Made by a program: the position numbers and the translations under genes
Part shown: piece after piece, positions 44,329 through 56,213 of the stretch
Layout: each line of letters begins with the position of its first letter
Numbering within the stretch: position 1 is the stretch's first letter
The notes under the pieces: model-generated
What the model saw: the letters and a program-made list of their open reading frames with translations, nothing else
Told to the model about the DNA's origin: nothing
Database searches by the model: none
Assembly (NCBI GenBank): GCA_002786065.1
Contig: NHNY01000022.1
Span: 327,218-391,217, forward strand
Length of the DNA: 64,000 nt
Direction of reading: 5' to 3'
DNA from: Microcyclospora pomicola
Lineage: Eukaryota; Ascomycota; Dothideomycetes; Capnodiales

Positions 44329-45003
44329 TCAGTCCAGATAGCCCATCTCCTCATCGATCACCCCTTTCAGGCCAATGCCTTTCCCTCGTCTATGCACCCC
44401 ACTGTTGACGGGCGGCCATTGCTTCTGCTTCTTCCTCAACACCTCCGCATCTGCCAGCGCCGAAGCCAAGTCCTTTAATCGTCCATGCACGACATATTCC
44501 TGCTCCGCCAGCGCTTCCGCCAGCTCGACCTGGTGGTTGTCGAGGAGCGACGTGTTTGGAACGACAATCAGAGGGATGGACAGACGCAACGCTTCGAGAA
44601 TCGTGCCCGAGCCTACGACAAATGCGTCTCAGCCATTGCAACGAACTACATCGGACGCCAGAGCAGAAGTGAAGATACCGGCGTGACTGATCACCACGCC
44701 CTCGCGTGCAGTAGAATCTCCATGTCCTTTGGCATGTAGCATATGCTGTGCTAGACCAGCTCGGTCGAGATCGAAGCCATTGACGCGGATACCTGTGCGC
44801 GACTGTGCTAAAGCAGTAGCATCGTCGCAGTTCGTGAACACATCTTTGCCGTCGGCGCCATACTGTACCAGAAGATCAGTGTAGCCGTTCGCATGGAGGG
44901 CTTGCAAGAAGCCGTGGGAGATGACGTTCTCGACCAATGCGCTGAACGAGGCCGTCGCGCCGATGGTGACGAAACATGTCTTTCGAGGTAATGTTGAAAC
45001 CAT
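44329..45003 (-). CDS. ALG13: UDP-GlcNAc transferase catalytic subunit Alg13
   Basis: Two exons, 45003-44679 and 44612-44329 (66-bp intron, GTATCT...TCGTAG), giving 202 aa. The junction restores GVVISHAGSGTILEALRLSIPLIVVPN, the donor-sugar binding motif of GT28-type enzymes; reading through the intron would stop within 15 codons. The N-terminus TCFVTIGATASFSALV is the family's Rossmann start. Alg13 pairs with membrane-bound Alg14 on the cytosolic ER face and adds the second GlcNAc of the dolichol-linked N-glycan precursor. Length fits yeast Alg13. It diverges from the secreted-protein gene to its right. Confidence 0.95.
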
Positions 45004-45757
45004 GACCGGCGATGATACAAAAGACTCGACGACTACATGTCGAAGTTGATGTCGAACATGAGAGAGGCAGGTGGATGACAGGATACGGGTAGTGACTTGC
45101 GGCGAGCGCGCGCGGAGGTGAGATCTTGAAGCTTTGCCGCCTCACCTTACGTGCTGTACTCCGTAATATGAGGTACTTTCTTCACCCACCTACATTAGAC
45201 AATGTGTTGATCTCAGTGGACAGCCTGAGGCCTGGCTATTTTCACATCTACTCCGAACTCTGTATGCAAAAGACGGCATGGAGCTGTCATGGCCGGTACA
45301 GCTCACATCAGAGCAAGTTGGGACGTCCTGGACCTCCATCACCGGAGAGGAGTTGTAGCAGATCGACCTCACACATTTACTGCAATGAGAACATCAGCAA
45401 ATCTAGTCATTCGACAGTTCTTGTTGGAACGCCCTAATCGAAAAGAAGAAAGCAGCGGCCAGCACGTCCACTAAAACAAACCAGACAACGCATGCTGCCT
45501 TGTCACATACTGCGCCTTCATAGACATTCATGTCGGGGTATACCTTACCAAAGATGGCATCTGCCATTCCTCGCACTGGCGACCTTTTCGTTAGGGCGGT
45601 GTATGTGCCGATAATACGTATTACTGGGCCGCGTTTACATGGCTCTCACGCTGGAATGTGGCCTTTTGAAACGCTTGGTGGTCGAAGTATAAGACTCCAA
45701 TCTCCCCCTTCTGCAATCATATCTTCACCTCTGGACACTGTCGTACCATGAGCAAAC
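45004..45757. other. Divergent promoter region (Alg13 / cysteine-rich secreted protein)
   Basis: About 750 bp; no ORF or RNA gene recognised. Confidence 0.5.
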
Positions 45758-46940
45758 ATGATTCTCCAAGTAGCCTTCATTGGCGCCTTCTTCACAGTTA
45801 CGGCTAATGCCGACCCCTACTTTAGCATTCCGGCCTCACGATGTATCAGTCCTGATACTTATACTTCTTGCCTGAATGGTGTCAACATCATGGCCAAAAG
45901 TTGCATCGCGAATGCTGGCACAGAAACCAATGCGATCACGGCGTGTGCTGATACTACCACGGTCTTCACTCTGGCATGCGTGTACGAAAGTTGTTGGAAC
46001 ATAGTAAGGAATCTGAGCGGTGGCCTGATCTGACCAGCCCACGCCTATGCCGATGTCAAGTTCAAGCTGATGATGCGCAGGCGTACAGCTGCGAAGTTCA
46101 AGTATTAGCCAGTCTCGTTTCTCAGATAGGTGGTTCGGCTGATCTGCCTTACTACCCTGCTCCTGACAATGCACCTGGTGGATGCTCTTGCAATCTTGAG
46201 ATAGTGGAGCTTGCAGCCGGCTGGTCACTGAGCACTTTGAACACCTGCATACACAACAGTACAAACTACAAGGGCTGTGAATGTTGCGCTCAAGCTGGCG
46301 CATATGCTGCGTGAGTTGTCTGGTCCAAGCCTGCATAGCTGATCGCCATGCTCATAAAGTGATCACGATTAGGTTCTACGTTCAATGTCCTTTGATTGAC
46401 CCACAGGTCCTACTTCAGACTCTACCAGGCGCAAGATTGCTCTTGTATAGCCCACTCATAACGCCGCAGTTCGCTGACTGTGGACCGACTCTATCACAGG
46501 TCGACTGCGTGCATGACTTGGGGTATCCTGCTTTACCCGGCTCCTTAACTTATCTGGCTTCGTCGCCAAGCACCATTGGAACGGTCGCATCATACTCTGA
46601 CCTCGAAGGTGAACTTTCTACACCAGTTGCTGCCGTCGTTACATATACTCCAGAGGCGTACATAGTTCTGACCGTGACAGCTGTCGACGCGAGCGGGGCG
46701 GTGTTTGATGAAAACTTGAGCAGCACAACAGACGTTGGTGGGATAGAACTCAGTGGAAGTACGACGGTCACTGCAGCTGCTATCACGACTACCGATGTCA
46801 CTGCTGGTATGCAATCCAGTATACATGCCGCACCAACAAGTACGAGCAGTCATGGGGCAGGCGTTAGAGTGAGTGCTCCCACTCAGGTTGCTACCATCCT
46901 TGCCATGATCGCAGCAGTCTGGTACACGAACTACAACTGA
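45758..46940 (+). CDS. Cysteine-rich secreted protein with GPI-like tail
   Basis: Three exons, 45758-46003, 46081-46310 and 46373-46940 (introns 77 and 62 bp), giving 347 aa. A signal peptide (MILQVAFIGAFFTVTANA) is followed by a domain with about 15 cysteines: spaced Cys pairs in exon 1, CWNI|AYSCEVQVLAS across the first junction, DNAPGGCSCN, CIHNS and GCECCAQAGAY. The second junction gives AFYVQCPLID. These cysteine blocks recall an unnamed fungal extracellular family with the pattern CWNxxYSCE...APGGCxCN. The C-terminal third is Ser/Thr-rich and ends in a short hydrophobic stretch (VATILAMIAAVW), consistent with GPI anchoring. The first acceptor (GCGCAG) was chosen to keep the pattern and frame. 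Function unknown; a cell-wall or host-interaction role is possible but unproven. Confidence 0.78.
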
Positions 46941-47326
46941 ATATCCATCCTATGATCAAAGGACAATGTCTTTGACCCCATTAGACGTCGATTGTGAGCT
47001 GTCATTTGCTAGATGAGGCCTGACTTTTATGAGCGGAGACGTGCAAGACCGACGACCGGACTACCTAGGTACTGTAATACATCAAACATATTTCTCCTAA
47101 CCCACTTTGCTCGTCCATGTGCTATTTTGGCACTTAACTTCGACAAGATGTAGAGGAAGCAAGGGCGAAGAGATGTAGACCGACGTGAGAGATCTCTGTG
47201 CTCCGACACCCTAGTTCAATATGCGCTAGCACTAATTCAGACTTTCTATGCCTCCACTCTGAATGTGAACTATTCTCTCAATGCCAATCAGAACCTTTCC
47301 ACAACTTCCATTCATCCACGACCATC
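46941..47326. other. Intergenic region upstream of the mS35 gene
   Basis: About 390 bp holding the mS35 promoter and 5' UTR; nothing else recognised. Confidence 0.5.
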
Positions 47327-48214
47327 ATGGCCGCCACATCCAAACGTGTCTGCTCAAATGTAGCACGTCAAATCCGCAGCGGCTTTGTGACAAGGGCTGG
47401 CCCCATTCGATCGTTCTCAAGCGTCCCAGCACGACAGCAACCCGCCGCCGAGAACGACCCCAAGCACAACCCCTTCGACGCCGCCGCCCAAGAGCCCGCC
47501 TACGAGACCGACGACCTCTCTTCGCTCGCCCATGGCGAACTGCAAGTCCACCGCGAGCTGCGCGCCATGCTCCGCACCGCCGCCTGGGAGATGCCCCTGC
47601 TGTCCCAGCTCGCGGAATCCCGCCCCTTCGTCCCGATCGCCCGCGCCAAGCAGCCGCTGCGCTGGCGGTATACGACCTACATGGGCGAGGAGCATCCGGC
47701 GGCGCATAAAGTCAGCGTCGAGTTCGCCGTGCGCGATCTGCCGCTGGACGAGGCGCAGCGGACCACATTCGTCAAACTGGCGGGCGCGCGGTGGAACCCG
47801 TCGACGGGGGTGGTGCGCATGTCCCACGAGGGGTTCCCCTCGCAGGCGCAGAACAAACGCTATCTCGGTGATGTGATCCAGGCGATGGTGCGCGAGGCGC
47901 AGGATCCCAAGGCGGATAGCTTCGCGGACGTCCCGGTCGACACGCGACATCACCGGCCGACGCGGACGTACCGGTTCCCGGATGAGTGGCGCATGACGCC
48001 GGAGCGGGTGGCGGAGCTGGAGGGGCGGCGGAAGGAGAATCTGTTGGAGGAGGGGCAGAGGGTGGAGCAGAGCAGGATCGTGAGCGGGGTGGCTGCGATC
48101 GACTATGCGAGACAGCTGGCGGCACAACAGGCGGAGCAGCAGGCACTCGAGCGGCCGGATAGGGCGGAGGTGAGAGTGCCTGTGGGTAAGGGGAAGGCTA
48201 GAGCGAGGAGATAG
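47327..48214 (+). CDS. Mitochondrial ribosomal small-subunit protein mS35 (Rsm24-like)
   Basis: Single exon, 296 aa from ATG 47327. The upstream open frame to 47198 is ignored because the N-terminus MAATSKRVCSNVARQIRSGF has the basic, Ser-rich look of a mitochondrial presequence. The core contains RWRYTTYMGEEHPAAHKVSVEF, LPLDEAQRTTFVKLAGARWNP and VVRMSHEGFPSQAQNKRYLGDVI, matching the mS35/Rsm24 family. The C-terminal 70 residues are a charged helix. It is a structural part of the mitoribosomal small subunit. Codon use is extremely GC-rich. Confidence 0.92.
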   Translation: MAATSKRVCSNVARQIRSGFVTRAGPIRSFSSVPARQQPAAENDPKHNPFDAAAQEPAYETDDLSSLAHGELQVHRELRAMLRTAAWEMPLLSQLAESRPFVPIARAKQPLRWRYTTYMGEEHPAAHKVSVEFAVRDLPLDEAQRTTFVKLAGARWNPSTGVVRMSHEGFPSQAQNKRYLGDVIQAMVREAQDPKADSFADVPVDTRHHRPTRTYRFPDEWRMTPERVAELEGRRKENLLEEGQRVEQSRIVSGVAAIDYARQLAAQQAEQQALERPDRAEVRVPVGKGKARARR

Positions 48215-50222
48215 AGCGCATTGGGGGCAGGACGAGCAGTGTAAAGATAGCAGACGAGGTGTTGTATAAATTGTATACTAGGAGCAGCTTCGTGGAAGTG
48301 CTCGGTACTGTGCATATAAGTTCATGGTTCTCATAGCGTTGTAAGCTGATGAAAGAGGAGTATCGTGGCAACAGCATTAGACGAATTGCTCGTCGTCCAT
48401 CTCCTTCAGATATGTGCAGATTCACGTTCACAAGCCCAGTTGCTGCGGCAAGACGAAGTATCATCGATCCCGGGATGTTCAGAAAGCGTCGTTGAGTCTG
48501 CACCTGGTCCCACCTGAGACGGTCACTCCTCAGCAACCCGATACAGATGTTGCTCTACTCGCTCTATCCGCGCAGGATCATTACTTCTGGTGTTCGACTG
48601 GTCTAGCCTCGCAACAGACGTCCACGCGAGACACGAGGGAAAGCCACGGAATGCAGCATCTCCACGGTGGAGACAGATCCGCGTGGCAGTTTCTTATGTC
48701 ATGCTTCTGGTCAGCCACCACCAGACCTACCTACATGGAAACTTCCGAGTCGGTCTATGAACACGGCGAGAAGACTCCCTGAATGTGTGATATTCACCAT
48801 GCCAACGCTGCACGGAGCCGTGGGAGTTGCTAGACGTTTGCACTGCTTCCAAGCAATGCAGACATAGGGGCCGAGTTCCATGACTCAGCACGAACAGCTC
48901 ATTAGCAGTCTGACCACCAGCACACGGCGGGAGCACAACTAGAACGAATGATACGCGAACCAGGAGTAGGGTAGTTTGTCATTGGGTTGATCGGCGCGCA
49001 CAAATCTGTCACCTCTGACTGGCCCGCCGCGGCGACTTATCTCTGCGGCGCTGGTCACCCATGCAGGGCCGACGGCGGGGTGATCTTGGCTCACCGCCTT
49101 TGGGGGGCTGTGGCGCATGCGAACACCCTCCTCCGAGCCTCATGGTCTGGTGGAAACAGGCGGTTCTTTCTGCTGAGATGTCCCCTTCTCCCGACGCCCA
49201 CGCGGTCTGCCAGCGATTGCATTCCAGGAGTCTAGGGCTGGTCGTCGGATTGTCACTGCAAATTTCAGGCGGCACCGCAGATGGTTGAATAGTCGACGAG
49301 CAAGATAAGGTGCCGCCCTCGTGTCCACCAGCGGCGAGGTGTGACTTGTGTTGGCTCGTCCACGTGGGAAGCGAGTAGTGTATCGTCAACCAACATGCGT
49401 GAGGCGGATGTACCTTGCAGACACGCGCACTATGGAAGGAGAGATGCTTGCTACATCTGGTCGTCCTTATCTCGAAGGAACTGGCAGCATGGAACCAGCG
49501 TGAGCTGCGGCCATGACGTGGACGTAGCAGCATGATTGGCCTCCCTGTCCCACGCGAGGACGAAAGCATTGATATCAGAGAGCTTCGAAGGGGTCTTGAA
49601 ATTTGACAACGACGTGGAATGTTTCCCCCATGGCCTTTGGAAACCTGTATATCTATCCATATATGGGATGAAGCAGACCCACCAAGAACATATGGTCGTT
49701 CATCCGTCCTGGCCGTGACGTAGGAGGGGCGGCAGTCGAGATAGAGCTCCAGATGATACTGCAAAGGCGGCTCATGTAGGTAGCTCTTGATATCGCAGCT
49801 CTGCGCATGGGCATCCTGGGACGACGCGGAGTTCCGCGGTGACCTCGCACGATGCCCACCAGCATCGAGATCTAGAATGCGCGCGCTCGGCTTTGCTTTT
49901 GGGCCGGTTCATTAGACTTCGGGTACGGGATGTGAGGATGGGGGGGCTAGGTGTGTGAGTGAATGCAGTGTGCTCAAACGTCGGCCGTGCTGCCCTCACG
50001 CACAAGCCACACCCTAGATTGGCCGAGCTGCTTTTTCTGCCGCGTTGCTCGATTGCCATATTAAAGACACACGACACCCGCGATAGCCTCGCGAGTTTTG
50101 CTGCTCTCACCTTTATCCTCCTGTTTCCTCGACTTCTGCTCAACTCGAGAGACCGAGATTGAGCTCTGTAAACCACTGCACACCTCTTCGAACCCCCCAT
50201 CACCCACATCAGATCCGCAGCC
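48215..50222. other. Gene-poor 2-kb stretch
   Basis: Between mS35 and glutamine synthetase. The longest frame, minus-strand 49009-49764 (251 codons), is Ser/Arg/His/Pro-rich with no domain and is not called. No tRNA, repeat array or transposon detected. The right end is the glutamine synthetase promoter and 5' UTR. Confidence 0.5.
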
Positions 50223-51889
50223 ATGGTGCGAATCACCCCAGCTCGTCAACAGCTCCATGCTAGACGGAACTGACTTATCGCAGGCCGACAACATCTACCT
50301 CTCCAACACCGCCAACGTAAGGAGATCCTACGAATGAGCGACCTTGTGTTTGCGGCGTTTCGACTGACTCTGTCATTCAGCTCCAAAAATACCTCCAGCT
50401 ACCGCAGAAAGGCGCCGTTATCGCCGAGTATGTCTGGATTGACGGTAGTGGAGGAACTCGCTCCAAGTGCAAGGTAAGCAAACTCTAGGCCTTTTCTACT
50501 TGTCACACCTTCAGCACTTTGCGAGCATCATCTGTAGCTATAACTATGACACATGAGTTGCCCTGCTGGTGCTTCTTGGCAAAAGAAAGCGCGGCAATCG
50601 ACGGGCGGTCTCGGAGACGAAATACCGCGCGATACATCACCACCGAGGTCTTGACAAGAAACGAGCGACCAGCATATGAAAGATGACTGGTGTCTGCGAG
50701 AGAACTCCAGCCATGGTAGAGCTGACACTCACTCCCCCATAGACCCTCAAGAAGAAGCCCACATCCATCAAGGACCTTTCCGAGTGGAACTTCGATGGCT
50801 CCTCCACCGGCCAAGCACCCGGCGACAACTCTGATGTCTACCTCCGTCCGGTGGCCATGTACCCAGACCCCTTCCGCCTTGGCGACAACATCCTGGTGAT
50901 GTGCGAGACGTGGATGTCCGACGGCAAGCCCAACGCGTACAACTTCCGCCACGACGCCGCGGTCGTCATGGAGAAGAATGCCTCGCAAGAGTTCTGGTTC
51001 GGTCTCGAGCAGGAGTACACCCTCCTCGACGCCTCTGGCTGGCCATACGGCTGGCCTAAGGGTGGCTTCCCCGCCCCACAAGGCCCATACTACTGTGGCA
51101 ACGGTACTGGCAAGGTGTTCTGCCGTGACATCGTCGAGGCTCATTACAAGGCCTGCTTGTACGCCGGGATTGAGATCTCCGGCACCAACGCTGAGGTCAT
51201 GCCTGCTCAGTGGGAGTACCAGGTCGGTCCCTGCACCGGTATCGATCGTGAGTTCCCCACATACCCTGCAAACGCATGAAATCACCTCCTAACAAGTCCT
51301 CCAGTCGGTGACCAGCTCTGGATGTCCCGATTCCTCCTCCACCGTGTCGCCGAAGAGTTCGGCGCCAAGATCACCTTCGACCCCAAGCCCATCCCCGGCG
51401 ACTGGAACGGCGCGGGTCTGCACACCAACGTCAGCACCGCCGAGATGCGTGCCGACGGCGGCATGAAGGCCATCGAGAAGGCCTGCGACGCCCTGGCCAA
51501 GCGCCACAAGGAGCACATGAAGGTGTACGGCGAGGGCAACGAGGCCCGCATGACCGGCGCCCACGAGACCGCCTCATACGACAAGTTCACCTGGGGTGTT
51601 GCGAACCGTGGCGCGTCGGTGCGTGTCAACGCCCAGTGCGCCGAGGAGGGTAAGGGATACTTCGAGGACCGTCGACCGGCGTCCAACGCCGACCCATACC
51701 AGATCACCGGTATGATTGTCGAGACTGTAAGTTTGCTCTGCTGCATCACGCGTGACCAATTCGTCGTTCAGCAGATACTAACCATCGTCACAGCTTTGCG
51801 GTAAGGTCGAGGGCATCGACGTCTTCGCCAAGATCCAGGAGTCGGAGCACGTCGACTTGGACATGCCCGTTGTCGTCAGCAAGCCGTAG
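50223..51889 (+). CDS. Glutamine synthetase (type II)
   Basis: Six coding exons: 50223-50225, 50284-50316, 50381-50473, 50743-51247, 51305-51726 and 51794-51889 (introns 58, 64, 269, 57 and 67 bp), giving 383 aa. The first coding exon is only the ATG: the next exon starts GCC GAC AAC after an acceptor with a CTGAC branch site, and N-terminus [23 protein letters not shown] is typical. Motifs seen: [56 protein letters not shown] and RGASVRVN. It makes glutamine from glutamate, ammonia and ATP in the cytosol; nitrogen regulation is expected in fungi, though no operator was identified here. The third intron is unusually long. Confidence 0.97.
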
Positions 51890-53973
51890 AGTGTTTGAAG
51901 AATGTTGGTGCTGAAAGATGGATGAAAGAGAAGAGCTAGAGCCTTGTTCGAAGCATGATAGTTGCTGAGGTGCAGCGTGGGATGTAGACCGATACGCCAG
52001 AGACACGCGACATGATACCTCTGAATCTCTTGACACTCGATCTTCTCTTCTGCATGAGGTATGGGTACATGTGGTCTGCTATAGTTCCTGAGCATACTCA
52101 GGTAAAGTAAGGTACATGATCTATCTTCCACGTAGCAGATCTCATGCGCCACCCACTCTACAACACTCGCAACTCACGGCTTGTCGCCAGACATAAGACT
52201 CCCTCGCCTGGTCTTGAACACGTACTCTCAAGACCTACTGATAAGCAAGACATCCATGTTGATCACGGTAGGTATAGTAAGGTAATATCAGGTACAGCAC
52301 TGCGTACTCCACTCCCCTCCACATGTTATCCATCTAAGGTACCTTGACTACCTGCAGCTCATCGCGCACAAGCTTTCTCCTTCCCGCGTGCATGAGGGCA
52401 TCTGCCACGAGGGCATATGTGTTTCGCTAGAGGTCGATACGGTGTTATGTCAGGTACGGTATATACACGTACTGGGCTGTGACTGTTGCCGTGAGTATGT
52501 GAGCATGTACATGAGATGTGTCTTGGTGGATGGAGTGCGGGTATCAAGGTAGATGGTATGGAGATTGGAGGGACAGGGTAGAATATGGGGTCAGAGTGCG
52601 TGAGGAATTTGTAGGTATACATAAGGTAGTTACATTCCTACTGTGCTGTCAGTAAGCATGAGGATGAATAGGTACTGTCACCCCGTCACCCTGATCGGCA
52701 CTCTCGTCAAGACTACGGGCATGGATGTACTGTAAAAAACCGTAAAAGCAGGGCCAAGGAAGGAAAATGTCACCTCTCACTCAGGTCCGGTTACTATCTT
52801 TAGCAACGTGAGATGGCTGACGAACGCCATGCGCGGCAACGGGTTTTGCATGCAAGGGACCATGAGAAGAGACAGCAGTGCGTCATGGGACGACTGTCGC
52901 AGGGCGAAGGGAATGCACTGAGACGCCCGTGGTATGGATCTGCAGGAGGTACGATATATGGATGATGGAGGATTTATTACATGCGAGGTTCCCGACAATC
53001 CCTTACAGTAGTAGGGAAGTATGTTTCGTAAGGACTGGAAGCGAACCATTTGCTTCACGGTCAGATTCCTATCCTGGCGTTTCGACAGGTGTCACAGCAC
53101 CTCGAGCAGATTATTATAGCAGACGGTCTCATGAGTATTGTTTCCAGGCCTTGTCGTCGTGTCGCCCTGTGCCAAAAGACCTGGGTGCACAGCAGTATGA
53201 GGAAGTGGTGGTCAGTTATTAGACGATGGGACGCGTGGTTCATAGTTCTCCTGAGGACCGGAGAGGGATCGCGCGGTCTTGGGGGATGATTGGTCTGGGG
53301 AACTAGGGCTGAAGATGCAGCGAGGATGAACACAGGGCCATGCCAGATGTCTTGGCGTGTTTATGCTGCACATTCATGTGTTGATGGTGGTGTTGTTAAT
53401 CATAGAGAATGGAAGTGAAGGATGTTGAAGTGACGTGATAGAGCAGCATCAAAACCGGATTGTATTGTCACGAGGAACAGGTGTGGTGTCGGCCATGTGA
53501 CCAGAAACATGTTCGTACGTGTCTCGCAGTCAGAGTGTCATCGTGTGTCGCGGCCTCTGGGCTCCGCCACCACCTCCATTGGCTGCTTCGCCGCCTCGAC
53601 TTTTTGCCCAGCAACGTCCACCTCATCATCCGCTCCTCTCAGCATCACTACCTTCACGACCACCACCACCACCACCACCACCACCGTCTCTCCAATCCCT
53701 CGCCTTTTCCTTGTTGTCGTTCATTTCTGCGCATCTCTCGGTTGTGGGCCATCAACTTCGCCCACGGAGCGACTCACCCTCCATCTCCCTGCCGCATCTC
53801 GCGCTCAGAATCACCCCGTCACTCGTTCCAGCCGCCCCTGGAGATAGCCGTCGCTTTCCGCGGCGACCACTTCGAACGGTGCTGCCACCAAACACCTTTT
53901 CCTCTCCCTCCTCCTTACGGCTGGCTCCACCACTCCATTCATACCAGCATAATCACACAGAGGCGCCATCAAC
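51890..53973. other. Gene-poor 2.1-kb stretch upstream of the Flc-like gene
   Basis: Contains several GGTA/AAGGTA motifs (52090-52130, 52265-52345, 52452, 52610-52632), a CCA/CAC-rich run at 53655-53690, and a pyrimidine-rich 5' UTR for the next gene. The ORFs overlapping that 5' UTR (53460-54362, 53497-53847) are low-complexity artefacts. Confidence 0.5.
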
Positions 53974-56213
53974 ATGCGGTTACCGTCAGCGGTGCGCTCA
54001 TGGGCGCCGCTGCTGGCCCTGGCCTCCGTCGCCTCCGCCGAGCGCATGCTCGTGTCAGACTCCCTCATCAACTGTCAGACCACCAACGAGTTCAGCGCGA
54101 CGAGCTTCGATGTCGTCCTGACGCCCAACAACAACACCCTCGCCTTCGCGATCGACGGAGACAGCACCATCACCGGCTATGTCACGATCGACCTGCTGGT
54201 CTACGCATACGGCCTGCAGGCATATCAAAAAACCATCGATCCATGCACCGACGACACCTTCTCGGGGTTCTGTCCCATGACCGAAGGCCCCATCACCCTG
54301 CCGCTTTCGAACTTGCCGATTCCTGCCGACTCGCTCAAACAAGTGCCGGGGATCGCGTATAGTGTGCCTGATCTCGACGCAAAGGTGCAGGTCTACTTCA
54401 ACCTCACGGCCGACTCAGGAAGATCAGCCGCATGTGTGGAGACGGAGTTGTCAAACGGCAAGACCGTCAATCAAAAAGGTGTGGCGTGGGGGTTGGCAGT
54501 GATATCTGGTCTGGCGCTTGTTTCATCCGCCATCACTTCGGGGTTGGGACATTCCAACACGGCCGCGCACGTCGCCGCAAACGCCTTGTCTCTGTTCGGA
54601 TACTTCCAGGCTCAGGCTTTCGTCGGCATGACAGCCGTGTCACTCCCTCCGATCGTCTCCGCATGGACGCAGAACTTCCAATGGAGCATGGGCATCATTC
54701 GCGTCGGATTCATCCAGAACATCGCCGTCTGGTACCAGCGTGCGACTGGCGGCACGCCATCCCAGCTGTTCTCTTCTACATCCCTGACATCCGTGCAGGT
54801 CGACAAGCGTGATCTTGAGCGTGCAGCACACATGATGAAGCGGACCATGACCAAGCTTCTCCCAGCGAGAGATACAAGCTCCACCGCAGAAACCATCGTG
54901 GTGCACGGCATCAAGCGTGTGGGATATGTTGCGGGGATTGAGGTGACGAACATCTTCTTGACCGGGTACATCTTCTATCTGATCTTCGTCGTCTTCACCG
55001 TCCTCGGCGTTCTTATCTTCAAGGGTATCTGTGAGCTTCTGGTTCGGTCAGGACACATGAAGGGCGACAAGTTCCAGGATTTCCGCAACGGCTGGAGCAC
55101 CGTCTTGAAGGGCATCCTCTTCCGCATTGTCTTGATTGGTTTCCCGCAAATGGTGGTCTTGTGCTTTTGGGAATTCCTCGAAGACGACTCGGGTGCCGAG
55201 ATGGTGCTCGCCATCTTCACCATCTTCACCATGATCGGAATACTCGCGTGGGCTTCCAGCAAAGTCATCCGTCTGGCGCGTCGAAGCATTGCCATGCACA
55301 AAAACCCGGCCTACATCCTCTACTCGGATCCGTCCGCGCTCAACAAATGGGGCTTTCTTTACGTCCAGTTCAAGGCAACGGCATATTATTTCGTGGTCCC
55401 TGTGTTGCTCTACATCCTGATCAAAGGTATGTTCATCGCCTTCGCACAGGGCAGCGGCGTGCTCCAGGCCATCGCTCTGGTCGTCATTGATGCGATCTTC
55501 CTCATCATCATCTCGGTGATGCGACCATACATGGACAAGAAGACGAATGCCTTCAACATTTCCATCTGTGCTATCAACTTCCTCAACGCCATTTTCTTGT
55601 TGATCTTCACCGGCATTTTTAACCAGCCTGTAAGTTGATCGACTTTGTCACATCTTCACTCCGATTACTGACTACGAGACAGGGCATTGTCACTGGTGTC
55701 ATGGGTGTGATCTTCTTCGTCTACAACGCGGTCTTCTCACTCGTCCTCATCATCATCGTCATCATCGCGTCAGTCATCGCGGTCGTTGCCAAGAACCCCG
55801 AAACACGCTATCAGCCAATGCGTGATGATCGTGGAAGCTTCATCAAATCGCAATCCCAGCTCACCACCGAGCTTGATGCTCTGGGTGCAACAGCGCGTGG
55901 CGAGCCCAAGCAGGGCTGGCACAACAAGCCAGGTGCTCGGATCGAAGAAGACGAAGACGACAGTTGGTCAGGGTCAAGCGACCACAACACTTACAACCAA
56001 CAGACCGCATATACCGGTCGAGGAGGCTACGAGCCTCCGCGGAGTCCAATCAACGGCTCCGCACCAGGCTTCCCGTCCGACACGGGCAGCGGTCGGCACA
56101 TGCCACCATCCGACAGACATTCCACTACGGGCTCCATGACGAGCTCGTCGCATCGATTTCGTGCCCAAAATGCGAGTCCCAGTCCATGGCAGCGAGGTGC
56201 CGGTTACGAGTAG
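53974..56213 (+). CDS. Flc/TRP-like ion channel or flavin-carrier family membrane protein
   Basis: Two exons, 53974-55629 and 55683-56213 (53-bp intron, GTAAGT...GACAG, phase 0), giving 728 aa. A signal peptide (to about ASA) precedes an extracellular lipid-recognition ML-like domain with INCQTTNEF and CTDDTFSGFCP cysteines. The TRP-like core follows with about nine or ten hydrophobic helices, a WSTVLKGILFRIVLIGFPQM segment and a SVMRPYMDKKTNAFN motif. A cytosolic Ser/Tyr-rich tail ends WQRGAGYE. These proteins (Flc1-3 in yeast, Pkd2 in fission yeast) act in the ER or plasma membrane in FAD or calcium transport and cell-wall maintenance. A coding-like frame continues after the stop (see findings). 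Confidence 0.93.

Noticed and set aside
49009-49764. 251-codon minus-strand frame in the 48-50 kb gap
   Set aside because: Ser/Arg/Pro/His-rich composition without domain or membrane helix; probably chance in GC-rich DNA.
53460-54362. 300-codon plus frame before the Flc-like gene
   Set aside because: Composition is His/Pro/Ser low-complexity and it overlaps the Flc start in a different frame.
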